This document shows, piece after piece, positions 17,770 to 26,015 of a stretch of 64,000 nucleotides of DNA (position 1 is the first letter of the stretch; each line of letters starts with the position of its first letter). This DNA comes from JBICHN01 sp043101845. GTDB taxonomy: Bacteria; Planctomycetota; Phycisphaerae; Phycisphaerales; UBA5793. The stretch is taken from assembly GCA_043101845.1 (NCBI GenBank), contig JBICHN010000007.1:135163-199162 (forward strand), given 5' to 3'. Under the pieces are notes generated by a model. That model did no database searches, was not told the origin of the DNA, and saw nothing but the letters and a program-made list of their open reading frames with translations. A program made the position numbers and the translations under genes.

Positions 17770-18813
17770 ATGATTCAGACGGCGACGGAACGAAAGACGA
17801 TCCTCAGCGTGCGTGACCTCACGACGCGCTTCCGCACGGACCGCGGCATCGTGACCGCGGTGCAGGATGTCTCGTTCGATGTGTACGCCGGGGAGACGGT
17901 CGGTATTGTCGGTGAGTCGGGTTGCGGCAAGACGGTGACGAGCAAGTCGATCATGCGCCTTCTGCCCGAGCGCAACTCGATCATTGATCCGAAGAGCGAG
18001 ATCCTCTTCGGCGGGAAGAACATCGCCCACGCGAGCGAACGCGAGATGCGCGAGATCCGCGGCGACCAGATCGCGATGATCTTTCAGGAGCCGATGACTT
18101 CGCTCAACCCGGTGTTCACGATCGGCTGGCAGCTCGACGAGGCGCTCAAATACCACACGAAGCTGAGCCGCAGGCAGCGGCGCGAGCGGGCGATCGAGAT
18201 GCTCCGCCTCGTCGACATTCCCAACCCGGACCGGCGGGTCGATGAGTATCCGCACCAACTGTCGGGCGGCATGCGACAGCGCGTAATGATCGCGATCGCG
18301 CTGTGCTGCGAGCCGGACATCCTCATCGCGGACGAGCCGACGACGGCGCTCGATGTGACGATTCAGGCGCAGATTCTCAACCTCATGGAGGATCTCAAGC
18401 GCAAGCTCGACACCGCGATCATCCTCATCACGCACAACCTCGGCGTGGTCGCGCAGGTCTGCGATCGCGTGCTCGTCATGTACGCCGGCCGGGTGATCGA
18501 GGAGGGGACGGTCTACGACATCTTCCATCATCCGATGCACCCGTATACGAAGGCGCTGCTCGAATCGATTCCGAAGCGCGGCCGCAAGGAGCACGGCAAA
18601 CGACTGCCGACGATTCCGGGCATCGTGCCGAGCCTTTTCGAGCTGCCGATCGGGTGCCGCTTCGCCGAGCGTTGCCGATACAAGGAAGACAAGTGCATTG
18701 AGATCGAGCCGGCGCTCGAGTCGAAGGGCGACGGCCGCGCGGTGCGGTGTCACTTCCCGCTCACGGAGATCTCCGTGTCGGCGTCGTCGTCGGCATCGAA
18801 GGGAGGGGCGTGA
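17770..18813 (+). CDS. peptide ABC transporter ATPase (OppD/DppD type)
   Basis: 347 aa. Complete nucleotide-binding domain: Walker A GESGCGKTVTSKS, signature LSGGMRQR, Walker B ILIADEPTTALD, and H-loop ITHNLG. The C-terminal oligopeptide-transporter extension carries the Cys-spaced motif CRFAERCRYKEDKC typical of Opp/Dpp ATPases, which can hold an iron-sulfur cluster in some members. It pairs with the OppF-type ATPase encoded immediately downstream to energise the importer. Confidence 0.94.
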   Translation: MIQTATERKTILSVRDLTTRFRTDRGIVTAVQDVSFDVYAGETVGIVGESGCGKTVTSKSIMRLLPERNSIIDPKSEILFGGKNIAHASEREMREIRGDQIAMIFQEPMTSLNPVFTIGWQLDEALKYHTKLSRRQRRERAIEMLRLVDIPNPDRRVDEYPHQLSGGMRQRVMIAIALCCEPDILIADEPTTALDVTIQAQILNLMEDLKRKLDTAIILITHNLGVVAQVCDRVLVMYAGRVIEEGTVYDIFHHPMHPYTKALLESIPKRGRKEHGKRLPTIPGIVPSLFELPIGCRFAERCRYKEDKCIEIEPALESKGDGRAVRCHFPLTEISVSASSSASKGGA

Positions 18814-18818
18814 CCGCC

Positions 18819-19841
18819 ATGGCGCTCGTCGAAGTTCGCAATCTCGTCAAGCATTTCCCGGTGCGCGGCGGCGTGCTCAACCGCGTCATCCAGCGTGTGC
18901 ACGCGGTCAATGATGTGAGCTTTGATGTAAAGCGCGGCGAGACAGTCGGCATCGTCGGCGAATCGGGTTGCGGCAAGAGCACGCTCGGCAAGATGGTCAT
19001 CCGCCTGCTCGAGCCGACCTCGGGCTCGATCGTGTACGACGGGCACGACATCACGAACCTGTCGCACACCGAACTCATGCCGTTCCGGAAGAAGATGCAG
19101 ATCATCTTCCAGGATCCGTATTCTTCGCTCAATCCGCGGCAGACGGTGCGCTCGATTCTCAAAGAGGCGATTCTCTTTCACGGCGTCGTGCCGAAGAGCG
19201 AACTCGATCCGTACATCGATGAACTCATCACCCGCGTCGGCCTCCGCGCCGATGCGAAGGATAAGTTCCCGCACGAGTTCTCCGGAGGTCAGCGGCAGCG
19301 CATCGGTATTGCTCGCGCGTTGTGCACGAAACCCGACTTTATCGTCGCCGACGAGCCGGTGTCGGCGCTCGATGTGTCCATTCAGGCCCAGGTGCTCAAC
19401 AAGCTCATGGACCTCAAGGAGGAGTTCGGGCTCACGCTCATGTTCATTTCGCATGACCTTAAGGTCATCGAGCATTTCTGTGATCGCGTGCTCGTGATGT
19501 ATCTTGGTCATGTCGTCGAGTCGCTGCCGTGCGAGGATCTTGAGGATCGGGCGCGACATCCGTACACGCAGGCGCTGCTCGGGGCGAACCCGATCGACGA
19601 TCCGAACGATCGACACGAACTCGCAGCGCTCGAGGGTGATGTGCCGAGCCCGTTCGACATGCCGCCGGGCTGTCCGTTTGCGGGTCGGTGTCCGCTCGTG
19701 ATGGATCGGTGTCGCGTCGAGATGCCGCCGCTCGAAACGCGGGGGACGGCGCATACGGTCGCGTGCTGGGCGGTGGAGGAAGACGACGCGGCGGTCGGGC
19801 TCGAGCCGACCATCTCAGCGGGCAAGGCGTCGACTCCGTAA
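18819..19841 (+). CDS. peptide ABC transporter ATPase (OppF/DppF type)
   Basis: 340 aa. The start at 18819 is preferred over upstream in-frame codons because GGGAGGGG lies about 10 bases before it and the protein then opens with MALVEVRNLVKHFPV, the normal family start. Walker A is GESGCGKSTLGK, signature FSGGQRQRIGIARA, Walker B FIVADEPVSALD, and the C-terminal Cys cluster is CPFAGRCPLVMDRC. Last gene of the importer operon; only 5 bases separate it from the OppD stop. The REP-like array begins about 40 bases after its stop and may take the place of a classic terminator. Confidence 0.94.
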   Translation: MALVEVRNLVKHFPVRGGVLNRVIQRVHAVNDVSFDVKRGETVGIVGESGCGKSTLGKMVIRLLEPTSGSIVYDGHDITNLSHTELMPFRKKMQIIFQDPYSSLNPRQTVRSILKEAILFHGVVPKSELDPYIDELITRVGLRADAKDKFPHEFSGGQRQRIGIARALCTKPDFIVADEPVSALDVSIQAQVLNKLMDLKEEFGLTLMFISHDLKVIEHFCDRVLVMYLGHVVESLPCEDLEDRARHPYTQALLGANPIDDPNDRHELAALEGDVPSPFDMPPGCPFAGRCPLVMDRCRVEMPPLETRGTAHTVACWAVEEDDAAVGLEPTISAGKASTP

Positions 19842-19882
19842 TCGCGATCATTGTGTCCTGTGGATGTGAACATTCGGTATCG

Positions 19883-20766
19883 CCCTATGTGAATACACAT
19901 GGGGGAGCGGTATGCGTGAGTCAACGGGTGGCGCGAACTCGACGATTGAGGTGGCGTTGGTGACTCTTCGCGGCGATTTCGCTCGCGCGCCGTTTAGCCC
20001 CATGTGAATACACTTGGGGGAGCGGCGTTCGTATGCACGGGTGGTCTGAGTCCGATGGATGCGGTCGAAGTGAGATCGTTGCGGCGATTCCTTGCGGTGT
20101 TGCGGAGGGGGTCGCGAGATTGAATGGGGTTTGAGTCGTCGTGCGCCGCTCCCCCGGGTGTGGTCACCCGGGGCTAAATTGAGGCGGTCGCTCGCCCGGC
20201 GGTTAGCCTCATGTGAATACACATGGGGGAGCGGCGCTCGTGAGTCAACGGGCGGCGCGGACTCGATGGAAGCGATCGAGGTGGGAGATGTTTTCCTCGC
20301 GGTGGGGTGGAGGTGGGTCGCGAGATCGGAGTGATCTTCGAGTCGTCGGGCGCCGCTCCCCCGGGTGTGTTCACCCGGGGCTAAGTTCGGGCGCCCGATC
20401 TCTCGCCGCTTCGCCCCATGTGAATACACATGGGGGAGCGGTGTGCGTCTTTCGCGCGTCGTTGAATTCGATGATTCCCATCGGAGTCGGAGTCTGGTGA
20501 TCGCCTCGCGGAATTTGGACGGCGCCGGTTCTTGAGGCGGCTGGTTCTTGAGTCGTCGTGCGCCGCTCCCCCGGGTGTGTTCACCCGGGGCTAAGTTGGG
20601 GCGCGTGCGGGTCGCGGGAACGAATTCACCTTCGAGTCGTCGTTCGCCATTCCCCCGGGTGTTTTCACCCGGGGCTAAGTTGGGGCGGGTGCGGGTCGCG
20701 GGGACGAATTCACCTTTGAGTCATTGGGCGCCGCTCCCCCGGGTGTGTTCACCCGGGGCGAAGTTG
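19883..20766. repeat. array of nine REP-like inverted-repeat elements in both orientations
   Basis: Nine copies of a roughly 35-base hairpin element fill the space between convergent genes. Orientation A (GGGGGAGCGG on the right): 19883-19910, 19994-20026, 20202-20235, 20412-20441. Orientation B (CCGCTCCCCC on the left): 20145-20180, 20351-20387, 20561-20599, 20645-20683, 20729-20766. Read in one direction, each is CCGCTCCCCC, a palindromic stem, a 4-base loop and GGGGCTAA. The stem is CATGTG/CACATG in A copies and GGGTG/CACCC in B copies, so both arms change together, which preserves pairing. The copies share flanks resembling TTGAGTCGTCGTGCG. No transposase or cas gene is nearby. Confidence 0.9.
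20550..20766 (+). repeat. 84-bp tandem direct repeat carrying REP-like units 7-9
   Basis: The last three B-orientation elements sit in a direct repeat with an 84-base period: copies begin at GAGTC at 20550, 20634 and 20718, the third truncated. Each copy includes the hairpin plus a tail reading CTAAGTTGGGGCG, GTGCGGGTCGCGGG and ACGAATTCACC. Copies differ by a few bases, so the duplication is recent but not brand-new. Confidence 0.8.
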
Positions 20767-20774
20767 TTGGCGCC

Positions 20775-22070
20775 TCATGCGTGAACGAGGCCGACGCGTT
20801 TGAATTCGTGATCGGGGAGGACGCGTTCGAGGTTGTCGTTGCCGAGGTGGACGCGGACGAGTTCGGCGAGGACATCGCGGAAGTCGGTCGTGTTGAGGAG
20901 ATCGCGACCCTCGTGCAACTGGTCGGGCGCGAGACCGGGCCAGTTCGCGACGACCTTGCGCGCGGCGCCATTCTGCGCGGCGAGCGCGTTCGCCCGCGCG
21001 ACGGGCCCGCCGGCGAGAAGCATGCAGTTCGCCCAGCCGTGGTCGGTCCCCGCCGTGCCGTTCTCCGCCGCGGTGCGGCCGAAGTCGGTGAGCGTCACGA
21101 CCACCACATCGTCCATGCGATCCTCGAGATCACTGAGGAACGCGGCGACCGCCGTCGAGAGTTGCTCGGCGAGATTGCCGAACTGCCCGCCCGCGGCCTG
21201 ACCCTGGTTCGAATGCGTATCCCAGCCGCCGAGATCGACTTCGGCGACCTCGAGTCCGACATCCGCGCGAATGAGCCGCGCGACATGCATGAGACGCTGA
21301 GCGAGCGGCGTGTTCGGATAGGGCACGCGCGGCTCGTACTTCTGACCGGCGAGCGACTTCAACTGCTCGACACCGTCGAGCGTGACGCCCGCGGTCTGGG
21401 CGAGCAGGTCGGTCGCGTCGGCGGCCTGACCCATGGCCGATTCTCGATACGCGTGCTCGAGCCCGGCGACGAGCGCTTCGTTGTTTCCCCCGCGCGGCGC
21501 CGGCATCGCGAGGTCGTCGACGCCGCGGATGGCGTACGCGGCGCTCTTGCCGTGCAGGATGCGCGGCAGGCTGTCACCGACGGCGACGGCGCGGATCCGC
21601 CCGTGACCTTCCGAGGTCGCGAGATGCCGGTTGAGCCATCCGTCGGAGTTGATCGTGTTGCCGATCACACCGGTCTCCCAGACATCCTGCTCTTCGAAGT
21701 GCGAGCGTGTGTTGTGGTCGTACCCGACCGCGTGGGCCGCGACGGCAAGGCCCGACTCGAACGCGGGCGCGAGCGAACCCATCCGTGGATGAAGGCCGAA
21801 GAATCCGTCGAGGTCCAGCGCCGCCTGGTCGCCGGCGCCGGGGCGCGGCAGGGCGATCGAGCGACGGAGCGTGTGGTAATGCGCATCGCCGTGCGGGACG
21901 ACAAGGTTGAGGCCATCGGCGCCGCCGCGCAGGAAGATCACGACGAGCGTCTTGCCCTTCGTGACCCGACGGACGAGCCGCGTGGCGCCGAAGAGTTCGA
22001 GAGGAGCGATTCCGAGATAGGCCGCGAGCGCGCCGGTCGACTTGAGAAAGAATCGTCGGGTGAGTCGCAT
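20775..22070 (-). CDS. DUF1501 family secreted protein
   Basis: 431 aa. The start at 22070 follows GAAGGAGCG. A Tat-like signal (LTRRFFLKSTGALAAYLG) is at the N-terminus. The mature protein is a DUF1501 member (sulfatase/alkaline-phosphatase-like fold): VVIFLRGGADGLNLVVPHGD, GYDHNTRSHFEEQDVWETG, DLGGWDTHSNQG and VVVVTLTDFGRTAAENG, TDHGWAN carry the conserved Asp/His residues of the family. Function is not established; in Planctomycetes these proteins regularly sit beside DUF1800 proteins, as here (91 bases downstream of the DUF1800 stop). The pair probably acts in the same extracytoplasmic process (inference). Confidence 0.88.
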   Translation of the reverse strand: MRLTRRFFLKSTGALAAYLGIAPLELFGATRLVRRVTKGKTLVVIFLRGGADGLNLVVPHGDAHYHTLRRSIALPRPGAGDQAALDLDGFFGLHPRMGSLAPAFESGLAVAAHAVGYDHNTRSHFEEQDVWETGVIGNTINSDGWLNRHLATSEGHGRIRAVAVGDSLPRILHGKSAAYAIRGVDDLAMPAPRGGNNEALVAGLEHAYRESAMGQAADATDLLAQTAGVTLDGVEQLKSLAGQKYEPRVPYPNTPLAQRLMHVARLIRADVGLEVAEVDLGGWDTHSNQGQAAGGQFGNLAEQLSTAVAAFLSDLEDRMDDVVVVTLTDFGRTAAENGTAGTDHGWANCMLLAGGPVARANALAAQNGAARKVVANWPGLAPDQLHEGRDLLNTTDFRDVLAELVRVHLGNDNLERVLPDHEFKRVGLVHA

Positions 22071-22161
22071 ACTGCTTCGCTCCTTCGGGCGGCCGAGAGT
22101 CCGCCGCGGGTTGTACCGTCCGGCGCCGGACGCGTTTCGCGCCCGGCGCGTCGCATGTCAT

Positions 22162-25100
22162 TCAGCGCAGGTTCGCCTCCGGCGTCTGCGCGATGAAGGT
22201 CGCCACATTGAGCGCCCGCTCCGCCCGTTGTCCCGACGCGTCACGCAGCGTGCGGACCGCGGCGTCGTATGACGCGTCGCCGAGCGGGAACCCGGTCAGC
22301 CGGATCGCGATGAGATCGATCAACAGGCGTTCCCAGTCTTCCTCGGCGAGTTCGCGGTTATAGCGGACCGCATCGGGCGCGAGCTGCACGAGTTGCCACA
22401 TCGAGGCCTGCGCGTAGCGCCAGCGCTGCAGCATGGCGTTCGAATCCGTATAGGCGGAGTCCTCCTCGGGGTATCCGTCGGGAGTAGCGCGATCGAACAG
22501 CCCGGTCCCGGAAAGCGAGAGGTAATCGCCGAACCCCCAGGGGTGGAACCGGTTCGCGCAACGATCGAGTCGCGCGGCGAATTCGAAGGGATGAGCAAGA
22601 CGCGGCTCGTCGATCGTGTCCCAGAAGGCGTCGTGCCGCGCGATCGCGCGAAGCAGCGCCGCCATGTCGCCACCCGTCGCGTGATAGACCGACGCGAGGT
22701 CTTCGACAAGATCGTCGCGCGCGGGAATGGTCGTGTAATGCTCGGCGAGCTTGCGGGAGACGAAGCGGGCGGCGCTCGGATGTGACGCAAGCGTCTCGAG
22801 CGCGAGAAGGGCGCGGTCGTACTGCTCGTCGGCGTTCGTGGTCGAGGGGAAGTCGACGCCGAGGATGCGCCGACCGTTCGGATCGTTCAGCTTCGGATCG
22901 AACCGGAAGCGACCGACGAGCATGGGTCCGCCGCTTCGGCCGTCCCCTTCGCGTGAATAGGTCCAACCGGTGATCAGCGCGGCGAGGTTGGTCACATCGT
23001 CCTGCGTGTATCCGCCGTCAACGCCGAGCGTGTGCAACTCCATAATCTCGCGCGCGTAGTTCTCGTTGAGCTGTCCGGCGTAACTCGACTCCTGATCGAG
23101 ATAGATGAGCATCGACGGCAGGCGGGCCGACGCGTGGAGCAGGTCGAAGAACGCGCCCGGGCCGAGGTCGGAGTACTCGATGTACTCGCGCCACTTCGCC
23201 GGGCCGCTCGTCTTGCGGATCCAGGTCGAGAAGTGGTTCTGAGTCCAATGGGTGAAGCGGACGCGGACCGGGTTCGGGGTTTGGATCGTGTGCGTGATCG
23301 CGCGACGCTGGACCTGGTACGGATCGAGGTTCGGAAAGCGCGCGAGGCCGTGCCCGAGCATCGCGAGGTCGCCGGGGTCGTCGAATTCGCGCGCGAGATG
23401 CTCGTCGAGCCATGCGTCTTCGCCCATGACGAGCACTTCGGCGAGTTCGTGCGCGTCGGGGCCGTACGCGAACCGGTTGAGCAGGTGGACGGCGCGGCGG
23501 TAGCGGCCCGGCTCGGCGGGCGGCTCATCGAGGATGGTGATCGAGCGCGGCTCGCTCGTCGTGGAATTGCCGGCGGTGTCCTGAACACGAACGGCGAGGT
23601 CGTGTTCGCCGGGCTCGAAGACCCGCGCCGGAAGGGGCAGCGTCATGCGACCGGCGTTGCGGAACGGGCGTTCCACGATGCCCGTCGGCGCCCCGTCGAT
23701 CAGGAGTTCGACGGCGGCGAGTCCCCGTTCGTCGGCGGCTTCGACGACGACGGCGTCAGCCCGGTACGCTTCGTGTTGATCCGGCGGGTATAGCACGGCC
23801 ACCCGCGGCGGCGCAGCGTCCGCATCGGGCGCCTTCTCCTGAAGAACGATCGCCTGTATCCAGAGATTCCGGTCACCTTTTCCTTGCTCGTACTTGTCGT
23901 TCGTAAACGCGACGGTGAGCCGCTTCGGTCCTTCGACGAGCGAGATCGTCCCGACCTCGCGCGTATCCCACCAGTTCGGCGGCGTGACCTCACCGACTTC
24001 GGACGATTCGCCGTCGCGCTCCAGTCCGATCCGCGCGATCGGTCCACCGTCATAGTGGTCGCCCCGCGCCTCGAGATGCACGACGAATTCGCCGGTCAGC
24101 GCATCCGGTAACTCGAGTCCGATTTGACCATTCGAGTGGAGCGCGAAGGAGCGACGCTCCTTCGGATAGTGCTCGTTGCGGAGGGATTGACGCGCGGCGG
24201 GCTCCCAGCCCTCGTCGTGAACACTGTAGCGGCTCATTCGGCGGGGTCGTGGGAAATCTGAGGATTCGTACCCGAGCGCGGGAATGCGCACGCGTTGCGC
24301 CGGCGTTTCCGCGCGGGCGCCCGAATTGAGCTCCGCGACGAGTTTCAATGTGTTGTCGACGCCCGGCGTGAAGCGCCCGGTGTCCACCCAGAAGCGCGGC
24401 GCGCCGCTGCGCTGGCGGCCGATCTCGACGCCGTTGAGCAACAGTCGCACGACGGGGGCGGGCGCGCGGCCGTCGGCGCCGTCCCACCAGCAGAGGCCCT
24501 CAACCTCGAGTTCGCCGGTGATCGGCGCACGGTCGAGCAGTTCGACGAACGCGACGCGCACCGGCGTCGCGGCGAGGCCGATGTGGTCCGCGACCGCGTC
24601 GCGCGACGACCCGCCGGGCATGCCGGCGTTCATGGAGTCCATCATCGCGCCGCCTTCTTCCATCATGGCGGGCGCGTCGTCCTCGGCGTTCATCGTCATG
24701 GACATACTCATGCCCATGCCGCCGGCTCCGTCCGCGGCCGCCGCGGCGGCGCCGGCGCGGTCGACCCGCGCGAGTTCAAGCGTGTCGAGGCGCAGATTCC
24801 GGTCCGCGAGTCCGCGGGCGTAGAAGTCATTCACGAAGAAGGGCGTGAGAATCCGCCGGCCCGCTTCGAGTCGAATCGGCACGCCGATCGGCGTGCGCGC
24901 CCAACTCCGCATGACGAGACGGCCATTTGTCGAGGGCTGGTTCGCTTCGTCGACATAGAGGACGATCGTCGGAAGGGCGCCGCGCGCCCGATCGCCGGCG
25001 GCGCGGGCGAACATCTGGTACCAGCCGGTCTCCGGGATCTCGAAGGGCTGACAGACCGGCGGATAGGCGCCGGCGTTGTTCACGAACGCGCCGCCCGAGG

Positions 25101-25899
25101 CGCTCTCGGCGTGGTACACGCGCGGCCGATTCTCGCCGAAGCGTCGCGGGCGCTCGATGTCCGACTCCGCTTCCGCCTCGACGATGATGAGTTCCTCGTC
25201 GGTCGGATGCATGACCGTGACGGTCACCGGATCACTCTTCCACTCATCGCCGGCTTCGTTGGTGGCGATGGCGACGAGTTCGATCGATCCTTCGGGCATC
25301 GCCGTCACATCCATCGTGAAGGCGAGTCGGCGATCGGGTCCGAACTCGGACGACGCCTCGCCCAACGGTTCGAGGGAGGCGCCGCTCGAGAGTCGGAGCG
25401 TAATCTCGCGGCGTGGACGATTCGGGATTGGCCAGACTTCGACGCCGATCGGGAACTCGCCCCACACCACGGCGCCATCGCCGGGGCTTGTGATCACCGG
25501 GCGGTACCGCTCATCGAACGACGGTTCGCGTTTCGGCGTGACTTCAAGTGTGATCGGCGCTGACGCGACCGTGAGCGTCGTCTGTCCTGGCGCGACTCCG
25601 CGCACGCGGAGGTATCCGACGGTCTCGCCGTCGAGCACGCGCGCCTCGCGGGCGATCTCGGCGATGGTCGTGTCGTCGATGGTCGCGACCGCCGCGCGAT
25701 CGCCCTCCGCGGAGGCCTCAATGCGGAAGGGGATGACTGCGGTACGGTCGACTTCCACGACGGCGCGTTCACTGAAGAAGCCGACGGGCGAATCACCGGC
25801 GTTCGTGTCCGGCGCGTCGGCGGCGGTTGCCATCGTGACGGCGAAGAGGACACATATGGTGATCGCGCGGATTGCGAATGAGGTGGACGCCTTCGCCAT
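22162..25899 (-). CDS. DUF1800 protein with carbohydrate-binding-like modules
   Basis: 1245 aa. The start at 25899 follows GGGAGGGACTGG and gives a signal peptide ending near MATAADA. Bacterial Ig-like segments come first (about 35-250). A carbohydrate-binding-like module follows (about 270-385, ETGWYQMFARAAGDRA and GLADRNLRLDTLELARV), then a Met-rich linker (about 398-430: GMGMSMSMTMN and more). A second similar module lies at about 605-720, an Ig-like domain at about 720-810, and DUF1800 from about 815 to the end (LLNRFAYGP, NENYAREIMELHTLGV, LAALITGWTYS). DUF1800 function is unknown. The two sugar-binding-like modules suggest polysaccharide contact at the cell surface (inference). Transcribed ahead of DUF1501. 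Confidence 0.88.
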   Translation of the reverse strand: MAKASTSFAIRAITICVLFAVTMATAADAPDTNAGDSPVGFFSERAVVEVDRTAVIPFRIEASAEGDRAAVATIDDTTIAEIAREARVLDGETVGYLRVRGVAPGQTTLTVASAPITLEVTPKREPSFDERYRPVITSPGDGAVVWGEFPIGVEVWPIPNRPRREITLRLSSGASLEPLGEASSEFGPDRRLAFTMDVTAMPEGSIELVAIATNEAGDEWKSDPVTVTVMHPTDEELIIVEAEAESDIERPRRFGENRPRVYHAESASGGAFVNNAGAYPPVCQPFEIPETGWYQMFARAAGDRARGALPTIVLYVDEANQPSTNGRLVMRSWARTPIGVPIRLEAGRRILTPFFVNDFYARGLADRNLRLDTLELARVDRAGAAAAAADGAGGMGMSMSMTMNAEDDAPAMMEEGGAMMDSMNAGMPGGSSRDAVADHIGLAATPVRVAFVELLDRAPITGELEVEGLCWWDGADGRAPAPVVRLLLNGVEIGRQRSGAPRFWVDTGRFTPGVDNTLKLVAELNSGARAETPAQRVRIPALGYESSDFPRPRRMSRYSVHDEGWEPAARQSLRNEHYPKERRSFALHSNGQIGLELPDALTGEFVVHLEARGDHYDGGPIARIGLERDGESSEVGEVTPPNWWDTREVGTISLVEGPKRLTVAFTNDKYEQGKGDRNLWIQAIVLQEKAPDADAAPPRVAVLYPPDQHEAYRADAVVVEAADERGLAAVELLIDGAPTGIVERPFRNAGRMTLPLPARVFEPGEHDLAVRVQDTAGNSTTSEPRSITILDEPPAEPGRYRRAVHLLNRFAYGPDAHELAEVLVMGEDAWLDEHLAREFDDPGDLAMLGHGLARFPNLDPYQVQRRAITHTIQTPNPVRVRFTHWTQNHFSTWIRKTSGPAKWREYIEYSDLGPGAFFDLLHASARLPSMLIYLDQESSYAGQLNENYAREIMELHTLGVDGGYTQDDVTNLAALITGWTYSREGDGRSGGPMLVGRFRFDPKLNDPNGRRILGVDFPSTTNADEQYDRALLALETLASHPSAARFVSRKLAEHYTTIPARDDLVEDLASVYHATGGDMAALLRAIARHDAFWDTIDEPRLAHPFEFAARLDRCANRFHPWGFGDYLSLSGTGLFDRATPDGYPEEDSAYTDSNAMLQRWRYAQASMWQLVQLAPDAVRYNRELAEEDWERLLIDLIAIRLTGFPLGDASYDAAVRTLRDASGQRAERALNVATFIAQTPEANLR

Positions 25900-26015
25900 T
25901 ACCAGTCCCTCCCTGAACCGAGTCGCCGGGCCCGCTCCCGAGAGCATACCGGAAGGGCGGCGGGGCTACCACCGCGATTCGGGCCCGGCGTCACGCGATT
26001 CAGCGATTCGGCGCT

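Noticed and set aside
19883..20766. CRISPR array
   Set aside because: Units occur in both orientations, spacing is irregular or an exact 84-base duplication, inter-repeat sequence is related, and there is no cas gene.
20724..22196. 490-codon plus-strand frame opposite DUF1501
   Set aside because: Shadow of the DUF1501 gene, which has the Tat signal and all family motifs.
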